64,000 nucleotides of DNA from Fodinibius salipaludis (GTDB taxonomy: Bacteria; Bacteroidota; Rhodothermia; Balneolales; Balneolaceae). Location: assembly GCF_002287075.1 (NCBI RefSeq), contig NZ_NSKE01000003.1:248001-312000 (forward strand), given 5' to 3'. A program made the position numbers and the translations under genes. A model generated the notes under the pieces. It was not told the origin of the DNA, ran no database searches, and saw only the letters and a list, made by a program, of their open reading frames with translations. Below, in pieces: positions 8,851 through 16,239 of the stretch; position 1 is the stretch's first letter, and every line of letters begins with the position of its first letter.

Positions 8851-9202
8851 CCTTGGTATTGTGAGTTTTGTCGCGGAGTAGAGTTACAAAACGAGAGGTG
8901 GGGTTACTACCCTGTCATCTCGACCATAGGGAGAGATCCTTGTTTCGATAAATAATGGCAGGCTAAAAACAAAGATTTCTCATTCCGCATAGCTCCATTC
9001 AAAATGAGAAGATGCTGTTTGTAAGTTTAATCTCCCTAAATCCCTCTTCTCCCACCGAATATTCGGGACAGGTAAGAGGGATTTTTGGATTAATTGCCTA
9101 TGTAGAATTAAGCTCTGCTCTACAAAGTAAAAGGATTGATTTTCTGAAACGATGAAATCGCCTTAATTTGTATTCAGGAAAATAGAAACTCGTGTATAAA
9201 AT
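8851..9202. repeat. 352-nt gap with intergenic palindromic repeats
   Basis: 8908-8930 contains a TGTCATCTCGACCATAGGGA-type motif that I recognise as a common dispersed intergenic repeat of Bacteroidota genomes. It is followed by an 8-bp inverted repeat (TTCTCATT…AATGAGAA, about 8977-9010). At 9038-9048/9074-9084 there is a perfect 11-bp inverted repeat (AAATCCCTCTT/AAGAGGGATTT) whose loop holds a second perfect palindrome, CCGAATATTCGG. This could act as a terminator or be a REP-like unit. No gene was seen. Confidence 0.5.
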
Positions 9203-9814
9203 ATGTCAGATAACCAGCTAAACACTGAAAATCTTTGGCGACGATTTAGCGACCAAGTGCGCGGATTTATTCGATCGAAGGTTTCCAGCGATCAGGAGGC
9301 CGAGGATGTACTCCAGGATATTTTTATTCGGATCCACAAAGGGATTGGCGATCTGCGTCACAAAGATCGCGTGCAGTCGTGGGGGTTTGGGATCGCTCGT
9401 CGTGCGTTGGCTGATCACTATCGGCAAAAAGGAAGGGATAAGGAAAAACCAGTTGGGTCCGAGGTTAAAAGGGATGGCGATGAAAATCCATTACTCGATT
9501 TGAATGAGTTCGAGGGAGATCACGATGTTCACGAAGAGGTGCTTTCCTGGCTGATTCCAATGATAGACGAGTTGCCGGAAAAGTATGGAGAGCCCCTCAA
9601 GATGGCAGATGTGGAGGGGAAAACCCAGCAGGAGGTTGCTGATTATTTTGGGTTGTCGCTGTCGGGAGCTAAGTCAAGAGTGCAACGGGCACGACAGAAA
9701 CTGGGCGAAGTATTGGCGGCTTGCTGTGAGGTACAATTCGGAGAAGAGGGGCGTGCTGTGGCTTATCATAAAATTAGAGATGAGAGTGAAGAAGATTCCT
9801 GTGACGACTGTTAG
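9203..9814 (+). CDS. sigZ: ECF-type sigma factor, SigZ-like
   Basis: 203 residues. Sigma-70 region 2 (about 5-75) contains the core-binding stretch EAEDVLQDIFIRIHKGI and the -10-recognising VQSWGFGIARRALADHYRQ. Region 4 (about 115-175) contains EKYGEPLKMADVEGKTQQEV and the helix-turn-helix LSLSGAKSRVQRARQKL. The match to SigZ includes the Cys-rich C-terminal tail: AACCEV at region 4's end and the final CDDC. Such cysteines could bind metal or sense thiols; that is inference. No anti-sigma factor gene lies next to it, which fits SigZ-type factors. A 496-nt palindromic element separates it from the following ArsI-like gene. Confidence 0.85.
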   Translation: MSDNQLNTENLWRRFSDQVRGFIRSKVSSDQEAEDVLQDIFIRIHKGIGDLRHKDRVQSWGFGIARRALADHYRQKGRDKEKPVGSEVKRDGDENPLLDLNEFEGDHDVHEEVLSWLIPMIDELPEKYGEPLKMADVEGKTQQEVADYFGLSLSGAKSRVQRARQKLGEVLAACCEVQFGEEGRAVAYHKIRDESEEDSCDDC

Positions 9815-9898
9815 GTAAACTTTTTTGAACTTCGGTATTCATGGATGGATATTCCTGCTTAATCAATAAGCTATGAATTAAAGATTGGGTTAAATGAT

Positions 9899-10394
9899 GT
9901 CCCTTTTGGCTTGATCCAAAAGGGACTAAAAGATCAAGGCTTTAAAATTCTGAATCCGCTCCGTCCTTCGGATGGGATAATTCTGATGGTCCTTCTCGTT
10001 TAATAACTATCTCGTAATGATTTATCGGTACAGAATTATCCTTTTCATCCTTGGCCTTTGCACAGAATTTTAGGCCGGCTATAAAAACTTTAGTATTCAA
10101 TAAAGGTTCCGCCACTTAAAGATCGCAGGTCTTGCTGAGTTTAAGGTGTGGGGATTTAATCGGCTCATTTTCTTTAAGTGCTGGTTTTGATATCAATATT
10201 TTTGTCTTTCCGGCCTAATGAATTGTGGATAGAGTAAAGAGGGTGAAAAGGATAATTTCATACCGGTGAAGCATGTTGTATGAGCAATGAAGGCAAAGGA
10301 CCATTGAAATTATCCAGCCCGAAGTACGTAATGTTTCCACAATTCTCAGCCGGTCAATTTTTTGGTTCATTTTTTCTTGACTGAAAAAATGAAC
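9899..10394. repeat. 496-nt full-length imperfect palindrome (two facing copies of a ~245-nt intergenic repeat)
   Basis: The two halves align to each other in inverted orientation over their whole length about a centre near 10146. Each end is itself a perfect hairpin: 9899-9909/9916-9926 (GTCCCTTTTGG) and 10365-10376/10383-10394 (GTTCATTTTTTC). Further matching blocks are CTTCGG (9966) with CCGAAG (10319), and ATGGTCCTT (9986) with its complement near 10298. AATTATCCTTTT (10034) pairs with its complement near 10246, TAGGCCGG (about 10071) with CCGGCCTA (about 10210), and CACTTAAAGA (about 10113) with its complement near 10170. No coding frame runs through it. It resembles a MITE-like or REP-like element that inserted twice or arose as a foldback. 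Confidence 0.75.
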
Positions 10395-10411
10395 GTACTA
10401 GCCTTAAGTCT

Positions 10412-10452
10412 GACGCATTTGAAAAAATCTGAAAAAAATTTGCGTCTTTTTT
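10412..10452 (+). terminator. Possible rho-independent terminator
   Basis: GACGCA (10412-10417) pairs with TGCGTC (10441-10446) across an A-rich loop and is followed by a T6 run. The stem is short and the loop long, so this is a weak candidate. It would end transcription coming from sigZ or the palindromic element before arsI. Confidence 0.35.
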
Positions 10453-10470
10453 GGTTGGGGCCCGACTACA

Positions 10471-10512
10471 TAGGTGTAAATGGTTAATTATAACTTAAAA
10501 CACCTAAAGGTG
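10471..10512 (+). promoter_or_regulatory. Overlapping inverted repeats covering the arsI ribosome-binding site
   Basis: TAGGTGT (10471-10477) is a perfect inverted repeat of ACACCTA (10500-10506). The same ACACCT arm can alternatively pair with AGGTG (10508-10512), which is the likely Shine-Dalgarno sequence 6 nt before ATG 10519. The two pairings exclude each other. The site could be a repressor operator or an RNA structure controlling translation; the sequence alone does not decide. Confidence 0.4.
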
Positions 10513-10518
10513 ACTATT

Positions 10519-10914
10519 ATGAAACGCATGCACGTAATGTTAAAAGTGAATAACCTTAACGAATCAATAGAATTTTACAGCACGCTCTTTGGGGTAGCTC
10601 CAACGAAGCAAAAGGAGGATTATGCCAAGTGGATGCTTGATGATCCGCGCGTGAACTTCTCGATAGCCGAGCGCGAAGGTGCTAAGGGTATCGAACATCT
10701 CGGAATCGAGGCAGAATCAGAAGAGGAACTTCTGGAGCTGCGTTCAAATATCAACCGCACACACGGTTTAACCCGGAACGAGGGTGAAACGACCTGCTGC
10801 TATGCAAATTCCGATAAAAGCTGGGTTACGGACCCGCAAGGCGTAGAGTGGGAGGCTTTTCATACCTTTGGAGAAAGTGAAAATTACGCGGCCGAAGAGG
10901 AAGCGTGTTGCTAA
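10519..10914 (+). CDS. ArsI/CadI-like VOC-family enzyme (putative C-As lyase)
   Basis: 131 residues from ATG 10519. This start is chosen over ATG 10480 because AAAGGTG lies 6 nt upstream and the protein then begins like ArsI (MKRMHVML). It is a vicinal-oxygen-chelate fold with likely Fe(II) ligands His5, His60 and Glu112 (WEAFHT). The vicinal Cys pair Cys93-Cys94 corresponds to the arsenical-binding pair of ArsI C-As lyases, which demethylate trivalent methylarsenicals. The C-terminus adds a second pair, EEEACC. Related proteins are often annotated cadmium-induced CadI. No arsR, arsM or arsenic permease is beside it, so the substrate is inferred from the family. Possible RNA or operator control lies at 10471-10512. 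Confidence 0.8.
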   Translation: MKRMHVMLKVNNLNESIEFYSTLFGVAPTKQKEDYAKWMLDDPRVNFSIAEREGAKGIEHLGIEAESEEELLELRSNINRTHGLTRNEGETTCCYANSDKSWVTDPQGVEWEAFHTFGESENYAAEEEACC

Positions 10915-10927
10915 AAGCATGACTTCT

Positions 10928-10959
10928 ACCCGATCCCGAATTGCTGGGATCGGGTTTTT
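10928..10959 (+). terminator. Rho-independent terminator after arsI-like gene
   Basis: A perfect 10-bp stem, ACCCGATCCC (10928-10937) with GGGATCGGGT (10946-10955), has an 8-nt loop and is followed by a T run. Confidence 0.9.
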
Positions 10960-11050
10960 CTAATTAGAAGAACTTTACGACCTTACTCTTCATGTTATAA
11001 AATATCCAAAAGGATATTTACGTCATTCTAAAAAGAGATCTCACTTAATT

Positions 11051-12175
11051 ATGCGAAAAGAAACCAAAGCCATCCACGCCGCTATGGAAGTGGCCAACAA
11101 CAATCCTGATATCGTCCCGCCGGTACATCGGTCAACAGTTTATGAACTTGATAAAAAAGGTCGCACCGAAGGCGACTGGCACTATACGCGACTCGAAAAT
11201 CCCAATCGGGTGCAGTGGGAGCAGGTGTTGAAAGTAATGGAAGAAGGAAAAGCGGCCGCGGCATTTTCAAGTGGAGTGGCTGCAGCGTCCGCAGTATTTC
11301 GAGCCTTGGAGCCGGACGATCATATTATCATCCCGGAAGATGTCTACGCCGGGAATCGAAAGCTGGTTAATAAGCTGATGAAACCGTGGGGATTGCAGGC
11401 TGACTTTATTGATATGACCGATCTCCAAAATATTGCGGACCATATTAACAAGGATACCAAGCTTATTTGGGTTGAGACTCCTTCCAATCCGTTGATGAGT
11501 ATAATGGATATCGAGGCGATCAGTGAGCTGGCCCATGATAACGGCGCGATAGCTTGCGTAGATAACACCTGGCCGACGCCCATAAACCAGATGCCGTTGA
11601 AGCTGGGTGCCGACTTGGTGGTACATTCCACAACAAAATATTTTGGGGGACACAGTGATATCCTGGGCGGAGCAGTTATAGCTAAAGAGCAAGATGAACG
11701 ATTTGAAAAAATAAGACTTGTCCAGCGTGTTGGTGGTGCGGTTCCGTCGCCGGATGATTGCTGGATGCTGGCACGCAGTACCAGAACGTTGCCGTATCGG
11801 ATGAAAGGACACAACGAAAATGCTACTACTCTGGCTCGATTTTTGCAAAACCATCCAAAGGTTGAAAAGGTGTTCTATCCCGGTCTGGGCACCCATGCAG
11901 GGCATGAAATTGCCGACAAACAGATGAGCGGATTCGGAGGTATGATTTCATTTCTAATTGACGGCACTGCGGATGAAGCGATTGACATTGTAGGGCAATC
12001 TAAGCTGATTGGTCGGGCAACCAGTCTGGGCGGTGTGGAAAGTACCTGGGAGCATCGCCGAAGCAGCGAAGGGGAAGGATCAATTACGCCTGAAAATCTG
12101 ATTCGCATCAGTGTTGGTTTAGAACATGCGGACGATCTGCTGGAGGATTTGGAACAAGCGTTGTCTGATGAGTGA
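11051..12175 (+). CDS. Cys/Met-metabolism PLP enzyme (cystathionine gamma-synthase / beta- or gamma-lyase family)
   Basis: 374 residues, the family's normal length. The PLP lysine is Lys196 in HSTTKYFGGHSD. YTRLENPNR near residue 45 is the phosphate-contact motif, usually YSRxxNPT. FSSGVAAASAVF is the PLP phosphate loop and CVDNTW contributes the Asp that binds the pyridine nitrogen. The C-terminal ENLIRISVGLEHADDL is characteristic. Members perform transsulfuration or degrade cystathionine, Met or Cys, and sequence alone does not separate them. It stands alone between a strong upstream terminator and a palindromic repeat. It is therefore named only at family level. Confidence 0.92.
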   Translation: MRKETKAIHAAMEVANNNPDIVPPVHRSTVYELDKKGRTEGDWHYTRLENPNRVQWEQVLKVMEEGKAAAAFSSGVAAASAVFRALEPDDHIIIPEDVYAGNRKLVNKLMKPWGLQADFIDMTDLQNIADHINKDTKLIWVETPSNPLMSIMDIEAISELAHDNGAIACVDNTWPTPINQMPLKLGADLVVHSTTKYFGGHSDILGGAVIAKEQDERFEKIRLVQRVGGAVPSPDDCWMLARSTRTLPYRMKGHNENATTLARFLQNHPKVEKVFYPGLGTHAGHEIADKQMSGFGGMISFLIDGTADEAIDIVGQSKLIGRATSLGGVESTWEHRRSSEGEGSITPENLIRISVGLEHADDLLEDLEQALSDE

Positions 12176-12220
12176 TACGCAGTAAGTATAAGACTATAAT
12201 TTTAGTAAAATTTTGTGTCA

Positions 12221-12315
12221 TGCTGAACTCGTTTCAGCATCTGTATAAGTGAGTTTTGTTGTAGACCCTGAAACAAAGTCTGTCCCGACGCATCAGGGGT
12301 CAGGATGACAAGAAG
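12221..12315. repeat. Dispersed palindromic repeat (TGTCATGCTGAACTCGTTTC type)
   Basis: The stretch begins with TGTCATGCTGAA and ends with GTCAGGATGACA, an imperfect inverted repeat, and holds the inner hairpin GCTGAA-CTCGT-TTCAGC. I recognise the motif as a common intergenic repeat in Bacteroidota-type genomes, where it often lies between genes like this one. It may serve as a terminator. Confidence 0.55.
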
Positions 12316-12346
12316 TTCTTAAGTATTTAATGGTTTAACTGCAAAA

Positions 12347-12679
12347 ATGTCCAAAACCGTATTTTACATAAAGCTGGTTCATTCCTTCCTCTTTTTTCTG
12401 ATTGGAATCAGTACCATTTATGTATTTGTGACGGCGGCGCTTGATCAGGTAAACACACTTACCTGGTGGGCATTCGGTGTGGCAATTACGGAACTTTTGG
12501 CATTGATGCTAAATAATTGGCGCTGTCCGCTTACCGATTTAGCTGAGCAACACGGCGCTGAGGTAGGATCGGTGGCAGATCTGTTTGTGCCGATATGGTT
12601 GTCTGATCGTTTGTTTGCTGTTTTTGGGGTTCTGTTTGTTGTTACTTGTCTGTTGTTAGCCTGGCGATTATTGGTTTAG
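12347..12679 (+). CDS. Small membrane protein, DUF2784-like
   Basis: 110 residues with three predicted membrane helices (about 7-30, 36-55, 86-108). The segment NWRCPLTDLAEQHGAE between helices 2 and 3 resembles the conserved CPLT motif of DUF2784 proteins, whose function is not known. The predicted place is the cytoplasmic membrane. It stands alone, between the PLP lyase and the E2 gene. The family match is from motif memory and is moderate; that this is a real membrane protein is much more certain. Confidence 0.65.
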   Translation: MSKTVFYIKLVHSFLFFLIGISTIYVFVTAALDQVNTLTWWAFGVAITELLALMLNNWRCPLTDLAEQHGAEVGSVADLFVPIWLSDRLFAVFGVLFVVTCLLLAWRLLV

Positions 12680-12870
12680 CTATTGGATAAATGATTTTGA
12701 GACAGTTATTTAGTTAACTAAGTAGTTACTTAAATATGGCATATGCAGACCTAATTATTTTGATCTAACCCCATTTATTGTGATCTTTGGGAGCTGATTT
12801 CTGAACGTTTAAAGCAGCATTTTTATTAGAAGTATTTGTATCCAAAATTTTTAACATAATCTGAGTAACG

Positions 12871-14679
12871 ATGGCCAGAGTTGAAGTAGAAATGCCCCAA
12901 ATGGGCGAATCGGTAATGGAAGGCACCGTCATTGAATGGGCGAAAGAGATTGGCGACAGTGTAGAAGAAGACGAGACACTTCTTGAAATTGCTACGGACA
13001 AAGTAGATACCGAAGTGCCCTCCCCCCAAGCGGGAATTCTTATCGAAAAGTTAGCCGAAGAGGGCGATACCATAGAGGTCGGTCAGGCGATTGCTATAAT
13101 TGAAACGGATGCTGACGAAGCTGATGTTTCTGCTGGCGGCGGATCTGCCGAGGAAGAAACCGAGGCTGAAGAACCAGAGACGGAAGAAGAGCCACAGCAG
13201 GAAGAGGTTGTTGCTCAGGAATCATCCGAAGAAGAACCTTCTGGCGGAGATACCGATGAGGAAGGCGAACGCGTTGAGGTTCAGATGCCTCAGATGGGCG
13301 AATCGGTGATGGAAGGAACGGTCATCGAATGGGCGAAATCAATTGGCGATGAAGTTGAAGAAGATGAAACACTGCTCGAAATTTCTACGGACAAGGTCGA
13401 TACTGAAGTACCTTCTCCACAGGCCGGTACATTGGTAGAAATTCTGGTTGAAGAAGGCGATACCGTTGAAGTTGGTCAGACGATTGCAATTATCGCGACC
13501 GGAAAAGCGGCGTCAGCTTCTGCAGATACGAAAAGTGCTTCTACTGCTGATACTCAGAAAACGAAAGAAGAAACAACATCTACACAGAAAACAGAATCTA
13601 AGCCTGCTGAAGCATCTACAAGCTCAAATGGTGCGCCTTCCGGTGGAACCGAGCCGCAGCGTATTGGTAGTGACGGACGTTTTTATTCTCCGTTAGTGAG
13701 ATCCATTGCAAAGGAGGAGGGAATTTCTCAGGAAGAGCTTGAAAGTATTGAAGGTTCCGGTCAGGGCGGACGTGTTTCCAAAGAGGATATGATGAACTAC
13801 CTCAAGGAACGAAAAGCTCAGCCGGAGCAACAGTCACAACCTGCTGCACAGCCATCGGGCGGCCTCAGCAAGCCAAGTACGGAGTCGAAACCTGCTTCGC
13901 AAGGGAAGAAAGGATCTATTTCTGCCGGAGAACTTGATATTCAGCGACCATCAGAAAATGTGGAACGTATTAAGATGGACCGCATGCGTAAGATGATTGC
14001 CGAGCATATGGTTCGGTCTAAGCAGACTTCGGCACATGTTACAACGTTTTCCGAAGTGGATGTGACTAATCTCGTGCGCTGGCGTGAGGAGAACAAGCAT
14101 AAGTTCCAGGAGCGTGCCGGGGTTAAGTTGACCTATACACCGCTCTTTATTGAGAAGATTATTCAGGCAATAAGGGAATTTCCTCTCATCAACAGTTCGG
14201 TGGATACCGAAAATGATGAAATTATCCTGAAACGTGATATCAACTTTGGTTTGGCCGTTGCGCTGGGCGAAGGGGGTAAAGGTGGACTTATTGTTCCCGT
14301 AATTAAGCATGCGCAAGATAAAAACCTCGTTGGCTTGGCGAAGTCGGTCAATGATCTGGCTCTCAAGGCGCGGAATAAGAATCTGAATCCCGATGATCTT
14401 GTCGGCGGTACGATTACGCTTACGAACTACGGAAGTGTGGGTAACCTGATGGGTACGCCTATTATTAACCAGCCGCAGGTTGCAATTATGGGAACTGGGG
14501 CCATTGAAAAACGTCCTGTTGTCCGCGAAACTTCCGAAGGCGATGTGATTGCCATCCGCCACATGATGTATCTCTCCATGAGTTATGATCACCGTATTGT
14601 TGACGGCGCTCACGGTGGAGCATTCCTCAACCGCGTCAAGGAGCTGCTCGAAGATTTCGATACTGATCGTGCGGTTTAG
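12871..14679 (+). CDS. 2-oxo acid dehydrogenase E2 component (dihydrolipoamide acyltransferase) with two lipoyl domains
   Basis: 602 residues. Two near-identical lipoyl domains lie at about 1-80 and 136-212, each with TDKVDTEVPSPQAG; the lipoylated lysines are Lys44 and Lys175. An acidic linker joins them and an Ala/Ser/Thr-rich linker follows. The E1/E3-binding domain (about 270-310) contains SPLVRSIAKEEGIS. The catalytic domain (about 360-602) carries the acyl-transfer motif SYDHRIVDG with His574 and Asp578. E2 transfers the acyl group from lipoate to CoA in pyruvate, 2-oxoglutarate or branched-chain dehydrogenase complexes. No E1 or E3 gene is adjacent, so the substrate cannot be assigned. 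A strong terminator follows. Confidence 0.92.
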   Translation: MARVEVEMPQMGESVMEGTVIEWAKEIGDSVEEDETLLEIATDKVDTEVPSPQAGILIEKLAEEGDTIEVGQAIAIIETDADEADVSAGGGSAEEETEAEEPETEEEPQQEEVVAQESSEEEPSGGDTDEEGERVEVQMPQMGESVMEGTVIEWAKSIGDEVEEDETLLEISTDKVDTEVPSPQAGTLVEILVEEGDTVEVGQTIAIIATGKAASASADTKSASTADTQKTKEETTSTQKTESKPAEASTSSNGAPSGGTEPQRIGSDGRFYSPLVRSIAKEEGISQEELESIEGSGQGGRVSKEDMMNYLKERKAQPEQQSQPAAQPSGGLSKPSTESKPASQGKKGSISAGELDIQRPSENVERIKMDRMRKMIAEHMVRSKQTSAHVTTFSEVDVTNLVRWREENKHKFQERAGVKLTYTPLFIEKIIQAIREFPLINSSVDTENDEIILKRDINFGLAVALGEGGKGGLIVPVIKHAQDKNLVGLAKSVNDLALKARNKNLNPDDLVGGTITLTNYGSVGNLMGTPIINQPQVAIMGTGAIEKRPVVRETSEGDVIAIRHMMYLSMSYDHRIVDGAHGGAFLNRVKELLEDFDTDRAV

Positions 14680-14704
14680 TCAATCCAAATTATAATAATG
14701 TAGA

Positions 14705-14743
14705 AGAAGGGGTTTATTACATACAATAAGCCCCTTCTTTTTT
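14705..14743 (+). terminator. Rho-independent terminator after the E2 gene
   Basis: A 14-bp stem with one G-T pair, AGAAGGGGTTTATT (14705-14718) with AATAAGCCCCTTCT (14725-14738), has a 6-nt loop and a T6 tail. It ends only 10 nt before the chosen panC start. Confidence 0.9.
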
Positions 14744-14752
14744 GTGATAGTT

Positions 14753-15601
14753 ATGGAAGCACAGCGAACCATTGATGATATTCGTGAAAAGGTACGGGCC
14801 CTGAAAAAGGAAGGGAATACCATTGCCTTTGTACCTACGATGGGTGCTCTCCATGACGGACACTTATCTCTTTTTCGATTGGCCCGACAACATGCCGATG
14901 AAGTGGTCGCTTCTATCTATGTAAATCCCGAGCAGTTTGCTCCTGATGAGGATTTTGAGGAGTATCCGCGGGAGCTGCAAGATGATCTGAAAAAGTGCGA
15001 AGAAGAAGGTGTTGCTGCCGTTTTTGCTCCTACGGATGAGATCATGTATCCCGGCAAGCAGTATTTTAGTATTGAAGTAGATGAGCTCAATGAGTATATG
15101 GATGGCGGCTCGCGTCCCGGCTTTTTTGAAGGAATTCTGCTGGTTGTGAACAAGTTGTTCAATATTGTCGAGCCCGATTTTGCTGTATTTGGCCAGAAGG
15201 ATATTCAGCAGTTTCGCATTCTGCAGCAGATGGTGAATGAGTTCAATCACGATATTGAGTTGCTGATGGGTCCCATTAAACGGGCTAACGACGGACTGGC
15301 ATTGAGCAGTCGAAATAAGTATCTGGATGATGAACAGCGGAAGTTAGCGCCCGGCCTATATCGGTCCCTGCAGTATGTAGGGAAGCAGATCGTCGATGGA
15401 GCGAAAAACATTGAATTATTGTTGAACCATCAGAAAAACGAATTGGAAGCAAAAGGTTTTAAAATTGATTATCTTAACCTGTTTTCGTTTGAAAAGATGA
15501 AACCGGTTACCAGTCCCGAATCAGACAGCAAATATATTTTAGCCGGGGCCGTTTACCTTGGAGAAACTCGCTTAATTGATAATCTCATTATTGAAAAATA
15601 G
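14753..15601 (+). CDS. panC: Pantothenate synthetase
   Basis: 283 residues from ATG 14753. A GTG at 14744 would add three codons but lies right at the end of the terminator T-run, so the ATG is preferred. PanC joins pantoate and beta-alanine with ATP in the cytoplasm. Its ATP site is shown by [10 protein letters not shown] (HIGH-like) and the later ALSSRN (KMSKS-like). [18 protein letters not shown] and FGQKDIQQF are also family hallmarks. The partner gene panD, which makes beta-alanine, starts 8 nt after its stop, so the two form a pantothenate/CoA operon. Confidence 0.96.
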   Translation: MEAQRTIDDIREKVRALKKEGNTIAFVPTMGALHDGHLSLFRLARQHADEVVASIYVNPEQFAPDEDFEEYPRELQDDLKKCEEEGVAAVFAPTDEIMYPGKQYFSIEVDELNEYMDGGSRPGFFEGILLVVNKLFNIVEPDFAVFGQKDIQQFRILQQMVNEFNHDIELLMGPIKRANDGLALSSRNKYLDDEQRKLAPGLYRSLQYVGKQIVDGAKNIELLLNHQKNELEAKGFKIDYLNLFSFEKMKPVTSPESDSKYILAGAVYLGETRLIDNLIIEK

Positions 15602-15609
15602 CTACGACT

Positions 15610-16035
15610 ATGAAGCTGACGATGTTCAAATCCAAATTACATCAGATGAAGATAACCGAGGCAAATCTTCATTACGAGGGAAGTATCACGATTGACCAGG
15701 AGCTGCTGAATGAGTCGGGTATTCTTCCCTACGAGAAGGTTCAGGTGGTAAATATTACCAACGGTGAACGTCTTGAGACCTACGCTATTCCCGGTGAGGA
15801 GGGATCACGGGTGTGCTGTTTAAACGGTGCGGCGGCACGAAAAACGCAGGTGGGGGATCGGGTTATCATCATTTCTTATGCCGAAATGACACCTGAAGAA
15901 GCCAAAGATTTCAAACCCAAAGTGGTTATTGTGGATGAAAATAATGACCCCAAAACTATTGTGGATGAATCTGAGCACGGTACCAAGTACGATCTCGAGA
16001 AAGGAGTTATTGATAATTCTGTTGTAGACGAGTAA
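15610..16035 (+). CDS. panD: Aspartate 1-decarboxylase
   Basis: 141 residues. PanD decarboxylates aspartate to beta-alanine using a pyruvoyl group formed by self-cleavage between Gly24 and Ser25, visible in [11 protein letters not shown]. The start [16 protein letters not shown] aligns with the usual [35 protein letters not shown] is the expected C-terminal core. The last ~25 residues form an acidic tail (VIDNSVVDE at the end), a little longer than in many homologues. It lies 8 nt behind panC. Confidence 0.97.
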   Translation: MKLTMFKSKLHQMKITEANLHYEGSITIDQELLNESGILPYEKVQVVNITNGERLETYAIPGEEGSRVCCLNGAAARKTQVGDRVIIISYAEMTPEEAKDFKPKVVIVDENNDPKTIVDESEHGTKYDLEKGVIDNSVVDE

Positions 16036-16239
16036 GGAGTTTTTATTCTAAAGCAGAGTTTGAGGAGGATGTTATTTCTCTGGATGTTCAATAAGAGAGA
16101 GCTTATCTAAGATCAGGTAAAAGTTTGTTTATCTACGGTGTTGCCCATTGAAGCATGCCATTCAAATAGCTATTATTGTTTTGGTCGTAATTTCAGAATC
16201 ATTCGTGGACAGCTTATTTAAATCCTAAAATCACTTTTT

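Noticed and set aside
13951-14613. A 220-codon minus-strand frame inside the E2 gene
   Set aside because: It lies opposite the conserved catalytic domain of the E2 protein and has no recognisable motif or ribosome-binding site.
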